Positions 1 through 7,682 of a stretch of DNA of 9,900 bases are shown piece after piece (within the stretch, counting starts at the first letter, position 1; every line of letters begins with the position of its first letter). Position numbers and translations under genes: made by a program. The stretch comes from Candidatus Fibrimonadales bacterium (GTDB lineage: Bacteria > Fibrobacterota > Fibrobacteria > Fibrobacterales > Fibrobacteraceae), in NCBI GenBank assembly GCA_009788135.1, contig WQSA01000061.1:1-9900 (forward strand), read 5' to 3'. The notes under the pieces were generated by a model. It was not told the origin of the DNA. It saw nothing but the letters and a program-made list of their open reading frames with translations, and made no database searches.

Positions 1-608
1 CAAGCGTTGTTTCTTGCGAAAAACCCTATGAATTTTCATCTGAAGGGGACCTTCATGTAGTAGCTTACGATTTTGGAATTAAAACAAATATTTTGAGAGG
101 ATTAAGCGAGGTTGGAATGCGGGTTACCGTTGTTCCCTCAAAAACCTCGGCAGAAGATGTTTTGGCAATGAAACCAAATGGCGTGTTCCTCTCCAATGGG
201 CCCGGAGACCCGTCTGCTGTTGGCTATGCTATTGAAAACACAAAAAAATTAATAGGCAAAGTTCCTATGATGGGAATCTGCCTTGGGCATCAAATTATAG
301 CGCTCGCAATTGGCGGCCAAACGCAAAAACTCAAGTTTGGACATCACGGTTGCAATCAACCAATTATGCACAATTCCTCGCGCGCGGCCGGAATCACGTC
401 TCAAAACCACAATTACACTGTTATGCCACAGGGAATAGAAGATAAAGCGGAAATCACTTACCTGAATTTGAATGATGGCAGCGTTGAAGGCATAAAGTTA
501 AAGAATGAGAAGGTATTTTCTGTTCAATTTCATCCCGAAGCGGCTCCCGGCCCGCACGATGCGGCGCATATTTTCGGAGAGTTTAGAGAGATGATTTTAG
601 CGAAGTGA
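1..608 (+). CDS. carA: Carbamoyl-phosphate synthase small subunit, C-terminal part (5' end outside window)
   Basis: This is the glutamine amidotransferase half of carbamoyl-phosphate synthase. It hydrolyses glutamine and passes ammonia to CarB, for arginine and pyrimidine synthesis in the cytoplasm. The frame is open from base 3 and has no start, so the N-terminal domain lies upstream. What remains is the linker (VVAYDFGIKTNILRGL) and a complete class I GATase domain. The nucleophile Cys is in GICLGHQ (codon 279-281). The other two triad residues are the His and Glu of QFHPEAAPGPHD (codons 531-533 and 537-539). The oxyanion-region motif SNGPGDP is also present. The TGA stop at 606-608 is one base before the mfd ATG, so the two genes are probably co-transcribed. 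carB does not follow directly. The identification is firm; an internal Met at 93 is not the real start. Confidence 0.96.
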   Translation, partial: SVVSCEKPYEFSSEGDLHVVAYDFGIKTNILRGLSEVGMRVTVVPSKTSAEDVLAMKPNGVFLSNGPGDPSAVGYAIENTKKLIGKVPMMGICLGHQIIALAIGGQTQKLKFGHHGCNQPIMHNSSRAAGITSQNHNYTVMPQGIEDKAEITYLNLNDGSVEGIKLKNEKVFSVQFHPEAAPGPHDAAHIFGEFREMILAK

Positions 609-609
609 T

Positions 610-3600
610 ATGATTTTTCGCTCGCTGGCGCAGTTTTTAACAGAAGAATCTATAGAAGGGTTTAAATCGCTGAGTTTTCCTCAAAGCGGGGTTTCGCATT
701 GCGGAAGCTTGGGAATCCCGGCTCAAGCGGTGTGGGTGGCTACGCAGTTTCTGAAGCAATCAAAGCCTGTTTTAATAATAGCGAAAGACCAGAAATCCCT
801 TGATTTGTGGCTTGAAAATTTATCCGAGCAAATTGAGGAATTCGATTTGCTTTCACTGCCCGTAGCGAAAGACGAAAACAAAGCGAGAATTTTTTACGGA
901 GTTTTGGAAGAAAGGCTGAAGTTTATTCAAAACGCAAAATCAGCCAAGATTGCAGTTGCAAGCCTGGAAGCTCTAAAAACAAAGCTGCCGTCTGCAAAAA
1001 CGTTAAAAGAAAAAACTTTGAGCCTTAAGCCCGGCGAACCCATAGACGAAGAAAATCTGAGAGAAATCTTTATGTCGCGAGGCTTTAGAGAGCAGCAGGT
1101 TGTGGAAAGCGTTGGCGATTTTTCCATAAGGGGCTGCATTGTGGACGTAAATCCGCTGCTGTGCGAGCGCCCTATTCGCCTTGAGTTTTGGGGAAATTCT
1201 CTGGAAACCATAAGAACCTTCGATATATTTACGCAAAGGTCTCTGGACAGTTTGGAAAGCGTTGAGATTTTTCCAATGAATTTAAATGAAGATTGCGATA
1301 GCATGGCTCTTGATTTTTTAAAAGATTATTCAATCGTAACAGATGATTATTACAATTTGCCGCAAGATATTTTTGAAGAGATGGAAAAACACTCTATTGT
1401 GGATTTTTCCCCTCTAACCAGCTCAGAGCTGGTCACTCCGCAGACTCGCTCCAATTCTGGATTTTCGGGGATTGAGAAAGATATTGCGCAATATGGCGGC
1501 GATGTTTGCCTGGTGGCTCCTACGCAGGGGCAAGCGCTTAGGCTTTTTCATTTGTCGCAGGGGAGCGCCGTAAAGGAGATTTTGGTTGGATATATTTCCG
1601 AGGGCTTTTGGTTTAACGATAAATCTTTCGCTTTGCTCAGCGACCATCAGATTTTCAACAGATTTGGGCATTTGATTAAAAAGAAGCAGAAGGCTTCGAG
1701 TTTGCACAACGCTGTTTTCGCGGATTCTTTGACAAACGGCGATTACGTTGTGCACGAAGATTGCGGAATAGGAAGATTTTTGGGGCTTTCCCGCATAGAA
1801 GCTCTGGGCGCTCTTGTCGATTGCGTTGTGATTGAATACGCAGACAAGGCTAGGCTCACATTTCCGGTAAGCGATTTGCACAAGCTTGAAAAACTGGTTA
1901 GAAGCGAAGAAGACGCTCTGCCTGTGCTCAACAAACTGGGAACGAAAAGCTGGGAGCGAGCCAAGGAAAAAGCGAAAAAACGCATTGCGCAGGTGGCCAA
2001 AGCCCTTGTGGACCTGTATGCGAAAAGGGAATACATTCAGGGCTTTGCCTTTCCGCAAGACTCAAATTTGCAGGATGAATTTGAGAACGATTTTCCATTT
2101 CCGCCCACGCCGGACCAGATTCGCAGCGCAAAGGAAATCAAGGAAGATATGCAAAAGCAAAAACCCATGGACAGGCTTTTGTGCGGAGATGTGGGTTTTG
2201 GAAAAACAGAAGTTGCCATGCGAGCGATGTTCAAGTGCATAAATGCGAAAAAACAGGTTGCGGTTTTGGTTCCCACAACCGTGCTTGCAGCACAGCATTT
2301 TCAGTCTTTTACGGAGAGATTTGCTGCCTGGCCGGTGAACATTGCGCTTGTGAACCGCTACAAGACGAATTTTGAAAAAAAGGAGATTTACAAAGGGCTC
2401 GCTGAGGGAGGAATAGATTTGGTGGTTGGCACTCACGCTTTGCTTATGGATAGCCTTAAGTTCAAGGATATAGGATTGCTGATTATTGACGAGGAGCAGA
2501 AATTCGGGGTTAAGCAAAAGGAGAGGCTGCGAGAGATGCGTCTTTCTTTGGATACCCTTGCCATGAGCGCAACCCCAATTCCCAGAACCCTGCAACTTTC
2601 CATGACCGGAGTCAGGGACATATCTTTTCTCAACACTCCGCCGCTGAATCGCTTGCCTGTTGAAACCAAGGTTATGGAGCGCGATGACTCAGTTTTGGCG
2701 GCGGCGGTAAAAGACGAGATAGACAGGGGAGGCCAGGTTTTTGTTGTGAACGACCGCGTGCAGAGCATTGAGCAGCTTGCTGCAGACGTGGAAGCCTGGG
2801 TTCCCAGCGCAAGAGTTGCGGTAGCCCATGCCCAGTTGCCGGATAGCGATTTGGAAAAGACTATGGCGGCTTTTATAAACAAGGAATTCGATGTTTTGGT
2901 TTGCACTGTTTTAATAGAGTCCGGTCTTGATGTTCCCAATGCCAACACTATCATAATTATGAATGCCCAGATGTTTGGCGTTGGGCAGTTATATCAGTTG
3001 AGGGGCAGGGTAGGCAGGTCTGCGGTGCAGGCTTTTGCTTATCTGGTGACTCCGGAGGGTGGGGATGGAGTGTCCAAGTCTGCGCAAAAGAGGCTTGCGG
3101 CCATGGAGCGATTTACGGATTTGGGCAGCGGTTATCAGGTTGCTGTGCGGGATTTGGAGATTCGCGGCGCGGGGAATTTGCTTGGAATGGAACAGCATGG
3201 GTTTATTGAGGAGATAGGCTTTGAGACTTATGTAAGGATGGTTAAGGAGGCAGTTGAGGAGTTGCGTGGCGTTAAGGATTATTCTTTGGTCAAGCCTCGT
3301 TTGGAATTGTGCGTTGATGCATATTTGCCTGAGGTGTGGATAAAAGACGGTTTGGCCAGGATTTCCATTTATCAGCGCATTGCCAGGGTTGAGACGAGCG
3401 AGGAGATTTCTTCGCTTTTGGAGGAGCTGAGGGACAGGTTTGGTCCGGTTCCAAAGCCGGCTGAGATGCTTTTGATGTGCGCGGAAATTGGCATTTTGTC
3501 TAGGAAGTTCTCTGTGGCGGGCATAGCTCGCAAGCATGGCGTTGCTGTTTTGACATTCACAGACAAAATAAATGCAAAATCTCCGATTATAGCGGATTTA

Positions 3601-3726
3601 TATGCAAATTGCGGCAAATTTCCTTTGCGTTTTTTGGCAACCTTGCCTTTGCAAGCGGTTATTGAGGTAGGTTTTTCCTCATCGGAACAGGAAGTTGAGA
3701 GCCTTTTATCGGTTTTTAGGGGCTAA
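610..3726 (+). CDS. mfd: Transcription-repair coupling factor Mfd
   Basis: Mfd is an ATP-driven DNA translocase that pushes stalled RNA polymerase off damaged DNA and recruits UvrA. The protein has 1038 aa, a little shorter than the E. coli protein (about 1150). Domains in order: a degenerate UvrB-like N-terminal module (about 20-220, with the GDFSIRGCIVDV segment near 170); the RNA-polymerase interaction domain (about 374-440, starting at NGDYVVHEDCGIGRFLGL); and a RecG-like translocase. In the translocase, Walker A is GDVGFGKT (526-533), Walker B is DEEQ (627-630), motif III is SATPIPRT, and RGRVGRS (798-804) is motif VI. The C-terminal regulatory domain runs from about 880 to the end. No motif is missing. 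The ATG at 610 is one base after carA, and the only purine-rich stretch upstream is weak and distant, which fits translational coupling. No clear terminator is visible after the stop. Confidence 0.97.
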   Translation: MIFRSLAQFLTEESIEGFKSLSFPQSGVSHCGSLGIPAQAVWVATQFLKQSKPVLIIAKDQKSLDLWLENLSEQIEEFDLLSLPVAKDENKARIFYGVLEERLKFIQNAKSAKIAVASLEALKTKLPSAKTLKEKTLSLKPGEPIDEENLREIFMSRGFREQQVVESVGDFSIRGCIVDVNPLLCERPIRLEFWGNSLETIRTFDIFTQRSLDSLESVEIFPMNLNEDCDSMALDFLKDYSIVTDDYYNLPQDIFEEMEKHSIVDFSPLTSSELVTPQTRSNSGFSGIEKDIAQYGGDVCLVAPTQGQALRLFHLSQGSAVKEILVGYISEGFWFNDKSFALLSDHQIFNRFGHLIKKKQKASSLHNAVFADSLTNGDYVVHEDCGIGRFLGLSRIEALGALVDCVVIEYADKARLTFPVSDLHKLEKLVRSEEDALPVLNKLGTKSWERAKEKAKKRIAQVAKALVDLYAKREYIQGFAFPQDSNLQDEFENDFPFPPTPDQIRSAKEIKEDMQKQKPMDRLLCGDVGFGKTEVAMRAMFKCINAKKQVAVLVPTTVLAAQHFQSFTERFAAWPVNIALVNRYKTNFEKKEIYKGLAEGGIDLVVGTHALLMDSLKFKDIGLLIIDEEQKFGVKQKERLREMRLSLDTLAMSATPIPRTLQLSMTGVRDISFLNTPPLNRLPVETKVMERDDSVLAAAVKDEIDRGGQVFVVNDRVQSIEQLAADVEAWVPSARVAVAHAQLPDSDLEKTMAAFINKEFDVLVCTVLIESGLDVPNANTIIIMNAQMFGVGQLYQLRGRVGRSAVQAFAYLVTPEGGDGVSKSAQKRLAAMERFTDLGSGYQVAVRDLEIRGAGNLLGMEQHGFIEEIGFETYVRMVKEAVEELRGVKDYSLVKPRLELCVDAYLPEVWIKDGLARISIYQRIARVETSEEISSLLEELRDRFGPVPKPAEMLLMCAEIGILSRKFSVAGIARKHGVAVLTFTDKINAKSPIIADLYANCGKFPLRFLATLPLQAVIEVGFSSSEQEVESLLSVFRG

Positions 3727-3783
3727 ATTAACCAAAAATATCACATTAAATAAGCAAATATAATATATATGTATTATTTTAAC

Positions 3784-3825
3784 ACTTTTTTGAAAAAAAA
3801 AATGTATATTATTTAAGAGAGGTTA
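3784..3825 (+). promoter_or_regulatory. Promoter and RBS of lipoprotein gene 1
   Basis: The AT-rich gap after mfd holds a T-tract running into TTGAAA (3790-3795), an A-tract, then TGTATATT with TATATT at 3805-3810, nine bases after TTGAAA. A purine-rich ribosome site (AGAGAGG, about 3816-3822) precedes the ATG at 3828. The same arrangement recurs before lipoprotein gene 2 and before the Bro-N gene. The TTGAAA-TATATT distance is too short for a normal -35/-10 pair, so TATATT is probably the -10 and the A-tract an upstream activating or bent element. Confidence 0.6.
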
Positions 3826-3827
3826 TT

Positions 3828-4994
3828 ATGAGCAACCATAGTTTATATTTTATGCTTTTGGCGTTGTTAGCCATTATTGCTGTTTTAGCAGCTTGCGGAG
3901 AAGGGGAAATTGTTGACCTTGCCGACAAGAATTCTGGTGAATTCAGAGAGTACGAGAAGGCCGTAGGCAATCTCGCTGCTGATGAGGGCGGCTTTATAGT
4001 CCGCTGCGGCAAGGATGACTTTAGCGAGGACGAGAAGAATCTGTGCGAAAAGCTTGCCGTATATAGGCCGCCTGAGCAAAGTTCTTCCAGTTCTGGTCAT
4101 ATACAACCAGGAGCATCGTCTTCCAGCTCATCCGATGATTGGATTCCGCCGTCGTATGCAGAATTAAGTTCTTCATCCCTGCTTTCCAGTTCATCTCAAT
4201 CTAGCGGTCCTATTAATTGGAAAGAAGTTCCGTCTTATACTTGTTTTTGGAATCCAAATCAGGTAGCTTCGGGTGGCAAAACGCAAGTTAATATAAATTT
4301 TGATTCTAAAAATGATAATGCGGATAGGGATTGCACTAAGAAAGCATGGCTTTATATTGCAGGTATGCCTCCTGATACGGCATTTTTTGAGCTTGGGAAG
4401 GATCTTACAGCTTCAGGTACAATAAAAGGGAGTGCAACATGGCCGACTAATGGCGGTTTGCTTCAGCTTAAGAGCACAGTTACTTGCGGAAAAGAAATTG
4501 TAACCCAGGATTGCAATTCATTAACCGTAGGCACCAAGACGCAATCAAGCAGTAGCAGTAGCAGCAGCAGACCTTCATCCAGCTCTGCAAATACATCAGT
4601 TCAAAGCAGCAGCAGCCAAACATCTACCACCCCTAGCTCGGCCAGCGGCGGTTGCAATGGAAACAGATGTTTATGGAATGCTTTTGGCGTTTGTTATGCG
4701 GTTCCAAGTTCAGATGGAAAAACTATAGCTGATTGCGTAAGAGATGGTTGGCTATTCCAAGGCGGAGAAGAAGGCGATGCTACTTTATGCAAAGGAGGTA
4801 CATTTGTTAAGGGTTGTGGTGTAAGTGACGAGCCGCCAAAAGAAATATCAACAAGCAACAAGGGTTGTTGCAAGTGGAATGGTGGTCAGTGCTGGGATGT
4901 GGGAACTGATCAACAAGCGAATGATTGTAAGGGTAATAGTGCTCATACGTATTGGTCTCAAGCTTGTCCAAATAAGACTGGCGGTTGTCCTTAG
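3828..4994 (+). CDS. Poly-serine-linker lipoprotein 1, Cys-rich C-terminus
   Basis: Predicted outer-surface or periplasmic lipoprotein of 388 aa, function unknown. A hydrophobic signal peptide ends in the lipobox LAAC with lipidated Cys23; its n-region (MSNHSL) lacks the usual Lys/Arg. Residues 24-83 form a charged, mostly helical domain that is clearly homologous to lipoprotein 2 (IVDLADKNSGEFREYEKA). A Ser-rich linker follows (about 84-127). A domain of about 134-235 begins PSYTCFWNP and is paralogous to the FTCGWDP domain of lipoprotein 2. A second poly-Ser linker runs from about 240 to 275. The C-terminal 113 residues contain 12 cysteines in two repeats (CLWNAFGVC...DC and CKWNGGQCWDVG...DC). 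Poly-Ser linkers between modules are typical of Fibrobacter secreted proteins. The RBS and lipobox support the ATG at 3828. A role in binding plant polysaccharide or in adhesion is only a guess. Confidence 0.85.
   Translation: MSNHSLYFMLLALLAIIAVLAACGEGEIVDLADKNSGEFREYEKAVGNLAADEGGFIVRCGKDDFSEDEKNLCEKLAVYRPPEQSSSSSGHIQPGASSSSSSDDWIPPSYAELSSSSLLSSSSQSSGPINWKEVPSYTCFWNPNQVASGGKTQVNINFDSKNDNADRDCTKKAWLYIAGMPPDTAFFELGKDLTASGTIKGSATWPTNGGLLQLKSTVTCGKEIVTQDCNSLTVGTKTQSSSSSSSSRPSSSSANTSVQSSSSQTSTTPSSASGGCNGNRCLWNAFGVCYAVPSSDGKTIADCVRDGWLFQGGEEGDATLCKGGTFVKGCGVSDEPPKEISTSNKGCCKWNGGQCWDVGTDQQANDCKGNSAHTYWSQACPNKTGGCP
4118..4143 (+). repeat. 26-bp direct repeat, copy in lipoprotein gene 1
   Basis: Exact copy of 5396-5421 in lipoprotein gene 2, in the same reading frame, encoding the SSSSSDDW segment of the first linker. 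It marks the strongly conserved 5' part of both genes and is a possible recombination point. Confidence 0.85.
4548..4568 (+). repeat. AGC/AGT trinucleotide tract encoding poly-Ser
   Basis: Seven consecutive AGC or AGT codons, preceded by TCA, encode the eight-serine run S240-S247 of lipoprotein 1. Slippage here would change linker length in steps of one serine without shifting the frame. Confidence 0.8.
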
Positions 4995-5008
4995 CTAAGA
5001 AATATCAC

Positions 5009-5043
5009 AAAAAAGGCAAAAATTTATGATTTTTGCCTTTTTT
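5009..5043 (+). terminator. Rho-independent terminator after lipoprotein gene 1
   Basis: A perfect 15-bp inverted repeat (5009-5023 and 5029-5043) with a 5-base loop, centred on GGC/GCC, ends in a T-run. It starts 15 bases after the stop of lipoprotein 1. The flanking A and T runs make it potentially bidirectional. It separates the two lipoprotein genes, so they have separate transcripts. Confidence 0.88.
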
Positions 5044-5048
5044 CTTTG

Positions 5049-5104
5049 TTTTTTTTGAAAAAAAATTGTATATTATATATAGATGTATATTTTAACCAAG
5101 AGGG
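5049..5104 (+). promoter_or_regulatory. Promoter and RBS of lipoprotein gene 2
   Basis: The region has a T-tract into TTGAAA (5055-5060), an A-tract, TATATT (5069-5074, eight bases after TTGAAA) and a second TATATT (5086-5091). The second one lies 17 bases before the ATG, the same distance as in gene 1. AAGAGGG at 5098-5104 is the ribosome site and fixes the start at 5109 rather than the in-frame ATG at 5046, which lies inside the promoter. Confidence 0.6.
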
Positions 5105-5108
5105 TGCT

Positions 5109-6722
5109 ATGAAAAAATATAGTCTTCACATTATGCTTTTGGCGCTTTCAGCGTTTATTGTTGTTTTGGCTGCTTGCGGCAATGGCGATATAGTTGACCT
5201 TGCCAATAAAAACTCTGATGAATTCAGAAAATATGAGGATGCCATAAAAGATCTCGCCGCTGAAGACGGCGGCTTGATAGATCGTTGCGCAAAAGATATG
5301 TATAGCGATGATGAATGCGAAAAACTCTATAAAGAACGTCCGCCTGAAGAAAAACAAAGCTCTTCCAGCTCAGGCCATATACAACCGGGAGATCGGTCTT
5401 CCAGCTCATCCGATGATTGGACACCGCCTTCATACGCCGAACTTTCTAGTTCTTCCCGCATCACTCAAAGCAGCGCAGGAGGAGGAGGCACAAGCTCAGC
5501 CGCAGTTCCGCGCAGCAGCGCTAGCACAGATCCCAATGCTTATCAAGTTCCTAATTTCACTTGCGGATGGGATCCAGATAAGGTTATGACGGGCAATAAG
5601 GAAACGCAAATAAAGATAAATTTTAACAAGCCAGATGGGGCAACTTGCTCAGAGAGCGCATGGGCTTGGACTAAAAATGCATTTGGCATGAATGATGTGA
5701 AATATGCTTTCAATATTAGCGCAAAGCTTAAGCCGAGTTTTGGAGGAGATGTGAATCCAGCGGGCTCAATTAAATGGCCGGATAAACCATCTAATGCTGA
5801 TGAAGCGAAATGGGAAGAGCTTTATGTTACGATTACTTGTTCGGGCGATGGAAAACCGGCAGGAGAAAGAGAAGTTAAGTGCAGTCCGTTGACTATTACC
5901 TCAACGCCAAAGGCTAGCCATAGTGGCAAAATAGAACTGGAAGGCGTTCATACTTATTCTTCCAGCAGCATTTACTACATAGGCGAGACTCCTAAATATA
6001 AACAAAACATAAGCGTAACTACAGAGCAGGAGTACTGCGGAGATGTGGTATTTGACGAAACTTTGATAGGAAGCGCTTTGGCGACAGGAGATGTAGGCAA
6101 GCAGGTCAAGGTAGTTGCAAAATGCAAAACTTCAGGTCAAAAACTAGATTCTGCCTTCGCAGCAGTTATACCAAATCCGACTTTGAGTCCATGCTCATGG
6201 AAAGATGATAAGACCGTTCTGGCAAAAGGACAAGAGGCCACTCCATCAGCCACAATTTCTGATAATTATGGTCGTTGCGGAGCTGTTAAATTCTCTGATG
6301 GTTTCCCGAAAGTCTTGACAGAGAGCGATGTTGGTACTATAAAAGTAACGGCAAGCACGGAGTGCGGTGATTTAGCAGGGACCATAACAAAAGATTGCCC
6401 GACTCTAGAGGTTAAGAGTGCTATTTATGAACTGAAAAGCACTGAAGGCAAAGTAACTCTTCCCAATGAGGCTACGGTTATTGAGATGGATTTACCTTCT
6501 GATTGGAAACCAAGCGGCACAGCTACATTCTTCTGTCAAGTTACTAGAGATGGCGGCAATGGAGCAGCTAGTGGCAAAATAGGCACTGGGACATCCGCAG
6601 TTACTATAACTGGCAATGATTATGTAACAGCGACAATTCCATTGGAATGGACAAAAAATAAATATTCCTTGCAAGTTGATTTAAAGTGTAACAATACCTG
6701 CGTTTGCGGAGTAGGCTGGTAA
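5109..6722 (+). CDS. Poly-serine-linker lipoprotein 2, Ig-like repeats
   Basis: Predicted exported lipoprotein of 537 aa, function unknown. MKKYSLHIML begins a normal signal peptide that ends in LAAC with Cys23. The AAGAGGG site places the start at 5109. Residues 24-83 match lipoprotein 1 (IVDLANKNSDEFRKYEDA), followed by a Ser/Gly linker (about 84-140). Domain 1 (about 147-260, FTCGWDP) is paralogous to that of lipoprotein 1. From there on the protein is a series of probable beta-sandwich repeats of about 80-100 residues, each with paired cysteines. One begins near 265. Another begins at SPCSWKDDK (Cys362), and its homologue is in the truncated gene at 7762-8423. The C-terminus is NTCVCGVGW. 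The AFAAVIP stretch (349-355) is encoded within the 22-bp inverted repeat shared with that truncated gene. The stop codon runs straight into a terminator. Confidence 0.85.
   Translation: MKKYSLHIMLLALSAFIVVLAACGNGDIVDLANKNSDEFRKYEDAIKDLAAEDGGLIDRCAKDMYSDDECEKLYKERPPEEKQSSSSSGHIQPGDRSSSSSDDWTPPSYAELSSSSRITQSSAGGGGTSSAAVPRSSASTDPNAYQVPNFTCGWDPDKVMTGNKETQIKINFNKPDGATCSESAWAWTKNAFGMNDVKYAFNISAKLKPSFGGDVNPAGSIKWPDKPSNADEAKWEELYVTITCSGDGKPAGEREVKCSPLTITSTPKASHSGKIELEGVHTYSSSSIYYIGETPKYKQNISVTTEQEYCGDVVFDETLIGSALATGDVGKQVKVVAKCKTSGQKLDSAFAAVIPNPTLSPCSWKDDKTVLAKGQEATPSATISDNYGRCGAVKFSDGFPKVLTESDVGTIKVTASTECGDLAGTITKDCPTLEVKSAIYELKSTEGKVTLPNEATVIEMDLPSDWKPSGTATFFCQVTRDGGNGAASGKIGTGTSAVTITGNDYVTATIPLEWTKNKYSLQVDLKCNNTCVCGVGW
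5396..5421 (+). repeat. 26-bp direct repeat, copy in lipoprotein gene 2
   Basis: Exact partner of 4118-4143, in frame, in the Ser linker. The flanking linker sequence is also similar but has silent and missense differences. Confidence 0.85.
6151..6172 (+). repeat. 22-bp inverted repeat, copy inside lipoprotein gene 2
   Basis: It begins CTGCCTTCGCAGCAG and is identical to the complement of 8402-8423. It encodes AFAAVIP in the same frame in both places. Sequence identity is perfect over the 22 bases, while the flanking sequence is unrelated on the 5' side and only loosely similar on the 3' side. Confidence 0.9.
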
Positions 6723-6760
6723 AAAAACACCCCCTTGCGAAAGCTTGGGGGTGAGTTTTA
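6722..6760. terminator. 39-bp direct repeat R1: bidirectional terminator
   Basis: Exact 39-bp copy of 7709-7747. The core is an inverted repeat CACCCCC...GGGGGTG (7 bp), two T-T mismatches, two more G-C pairs and a GAAA tetraloop. An A-run on the left and TTTT on the right let it act on both strands; the longer U-run is on the - strand. It begins at the last base of the lipoprotein 2 stop codon and ends 5 bases before the stop of the convergent Bro-N gene, so it can serve both. Confidence 0.88.
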
Positions 6761-6765
6761 CAATT

Positions 6766-7602
6766 TTATGCCTTAATTTGCCTTATTCTTTTAGCATTTA
6801 GCCTGCTTACAGCTTTTTTGCCAGTATCTTTCTCAATCTGCATGCGAGCTACTTTCGCTGCTGTTGCGCCCTTTTTTGCAACATCTGCGCTTTCATCGAA
6901 TCCATTAGGTTGTTTAACTATGGATATGTCTGTAGTCGCTACCTCGGCAAGCATATTGAGAACCAATTCAGTATTAGTCATGTTATCCCGTAGATTTTCT
7001 TTTTTAAGTCCTTTGTACTTTTTGTATTCATGTGTATTCATGCCGCTCCATGTTTTGCTCATCAAATCGGTAAGCATAGCGTATTCTTGGCCTTGTTTTA
7101 CGCCGCTTTTATCCCATTCATCTGTTAATGCCTTGCGAACTTCAATGGATTTTATTCTTTGATTTATCCAACTTTCTGAGTATCCGAGTTTACGATAATT
7201 TTGAATGGCACGTTCTATGGATTGTTCAGGGTCTATTGTTTCATCAATTCTTTCTTTGCCAACTTTTGCGAGCCACATTTTAAATGGTTCTGCTTTTTTG
7301 CTGGGAATAGATTGGACCAGACGCAATATTTGTTCTGTGTCGGCGACATCGGTAAGCCGCATTTTGCCGTCTGGGGCAATAATTTTCAACTGGTTACAAT
7401 TTGTAACCGTTTCATTTCCTTCTTCTTTGAGTCGATTTTTGAGTACTTTCCAATAGTTGCGGCCTGATTGATAGTCATTCTGATTGGTTAGTACTGCCAC
7501 TACATCAACCACGGAAAACCACCATTTTTCGCTTTCTTCATCCCATAAAGCACGAACTTGTTGCCCTTCAAACATCTGAATATTTTTATCCTTTACCGCC
7601 AT
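6766..7602 (-). CDS. Bro-N domain protein, phage antirepressor family
   Basis: A 278-aa protein of the BRO/antirepressor family (Bro-N DNA-binding domain; COG3617-type proteins). The N-terminal Bro-N domain spans about 8-115, with FEGQQVRALWDEESEKWW, WFSVVDVVAVLT, the TNCNQLKIIAPDGK strand and the TDVADTEQILRLVQSIPS signature. A conserved C-terminal region (about 120-270) includes KKENLRDNMTNTELVLNMLAE, typical of the chromosomal stand-alone form. GGAGG (about 7607-7612) is 5-6 bases before the ATG at 7602. An ATG at 7614 exists in frame but overlaps that ribosome site, so 7602 is preferred. Phage antirepressors counter repressors, but the role of these stand-alone bacterial proteins is not established. 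No phage genes surround it. The gene and its promoter sit between two exact 39-bp repeats, which suggests it moves or duplicates as a unit. Confidence 0.9.
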   Translation of the reverse strand: MAVKDKNIQMFEGQQVRALWDEESEKWWFSVVDVVAVLTNQNDYQSGRNYWKVLKNRLKEEGNETVTNCNQLKIIAPDGKMRLTDVADTEQILRLVQSIPSKKAEPFKMWLAKVGKERIDETIDPEQSIERAIQNYRKLGYSESWINQRIKSIEVRKALTDEWDKSGVKQGQEYAMLTDLMSKTWSGMNTHEYKKYKGLKKENLRDNMTNTELVLNMLAEVATTDISIVKQPNGFDESADVAKKGATAAKVARMQIEKDTGKKAVSRLNAKRIRQIKA

Positions 7603-7655
7603 AACAGCCTCCATAAAAAACTGTTTATAAATATAATATCATTTTTTGAAAAAAG
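7603..7655 (-). promoter_or_regulatory. Promoter and RBS of the Bro-N gene
   Basis: Read on the - strand, a T-tract leads into TTCAAA (7650-7645), then AAATG, then TATATT (7635-7630) nine bases after TTCAAA, then GGAGG (7612-7608) before the ATG at 7602. The layout is the same as in the two lipoprotein promoters. Confidence 0.6.
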
Positions 7656-7682
7656 GACAAAAAAAATGAAGCAGTTGCATTT

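Noticed and set aside
1423..2595. Long - strand open frames opposite mfd
   Set aside because: They are shadows of a conserved, fully motif-complete mfd and show no recognisable protein features.
3734..5009. AAATATCACA present both after mfd (about 3736) and after lipoprotein 1 (5000-5009)
   Set aside because: A ten-base match in AT-rich spacer DNA may be a trace of tandem duplication but is too short to support a claim.
5046..5108. Longer lipoprotein 2 reading from the ATG at 5046
   Set aside because: It would place 21 codons across the promoter A/T tracts and move the signal peptide inward; the ribosome site and lipobox spacing support 5109.
7392..7408. Perfect 8-1-8 palindrome GGTTACAATTTGTAACC inside the Bro-N gene
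   Set aside because: It encodes the conserved TNCN segment of the family, so codon constraint can explain it; no second copy is seen near the promoter.
6766..7602. Bro-N gene as evidence of a prophage or toxin-antitoxin system
   Set aside because: No phage structural, integrase or partner gene is in the window, and stand-alone Bro-N genes are common in bacterial chromosomes.
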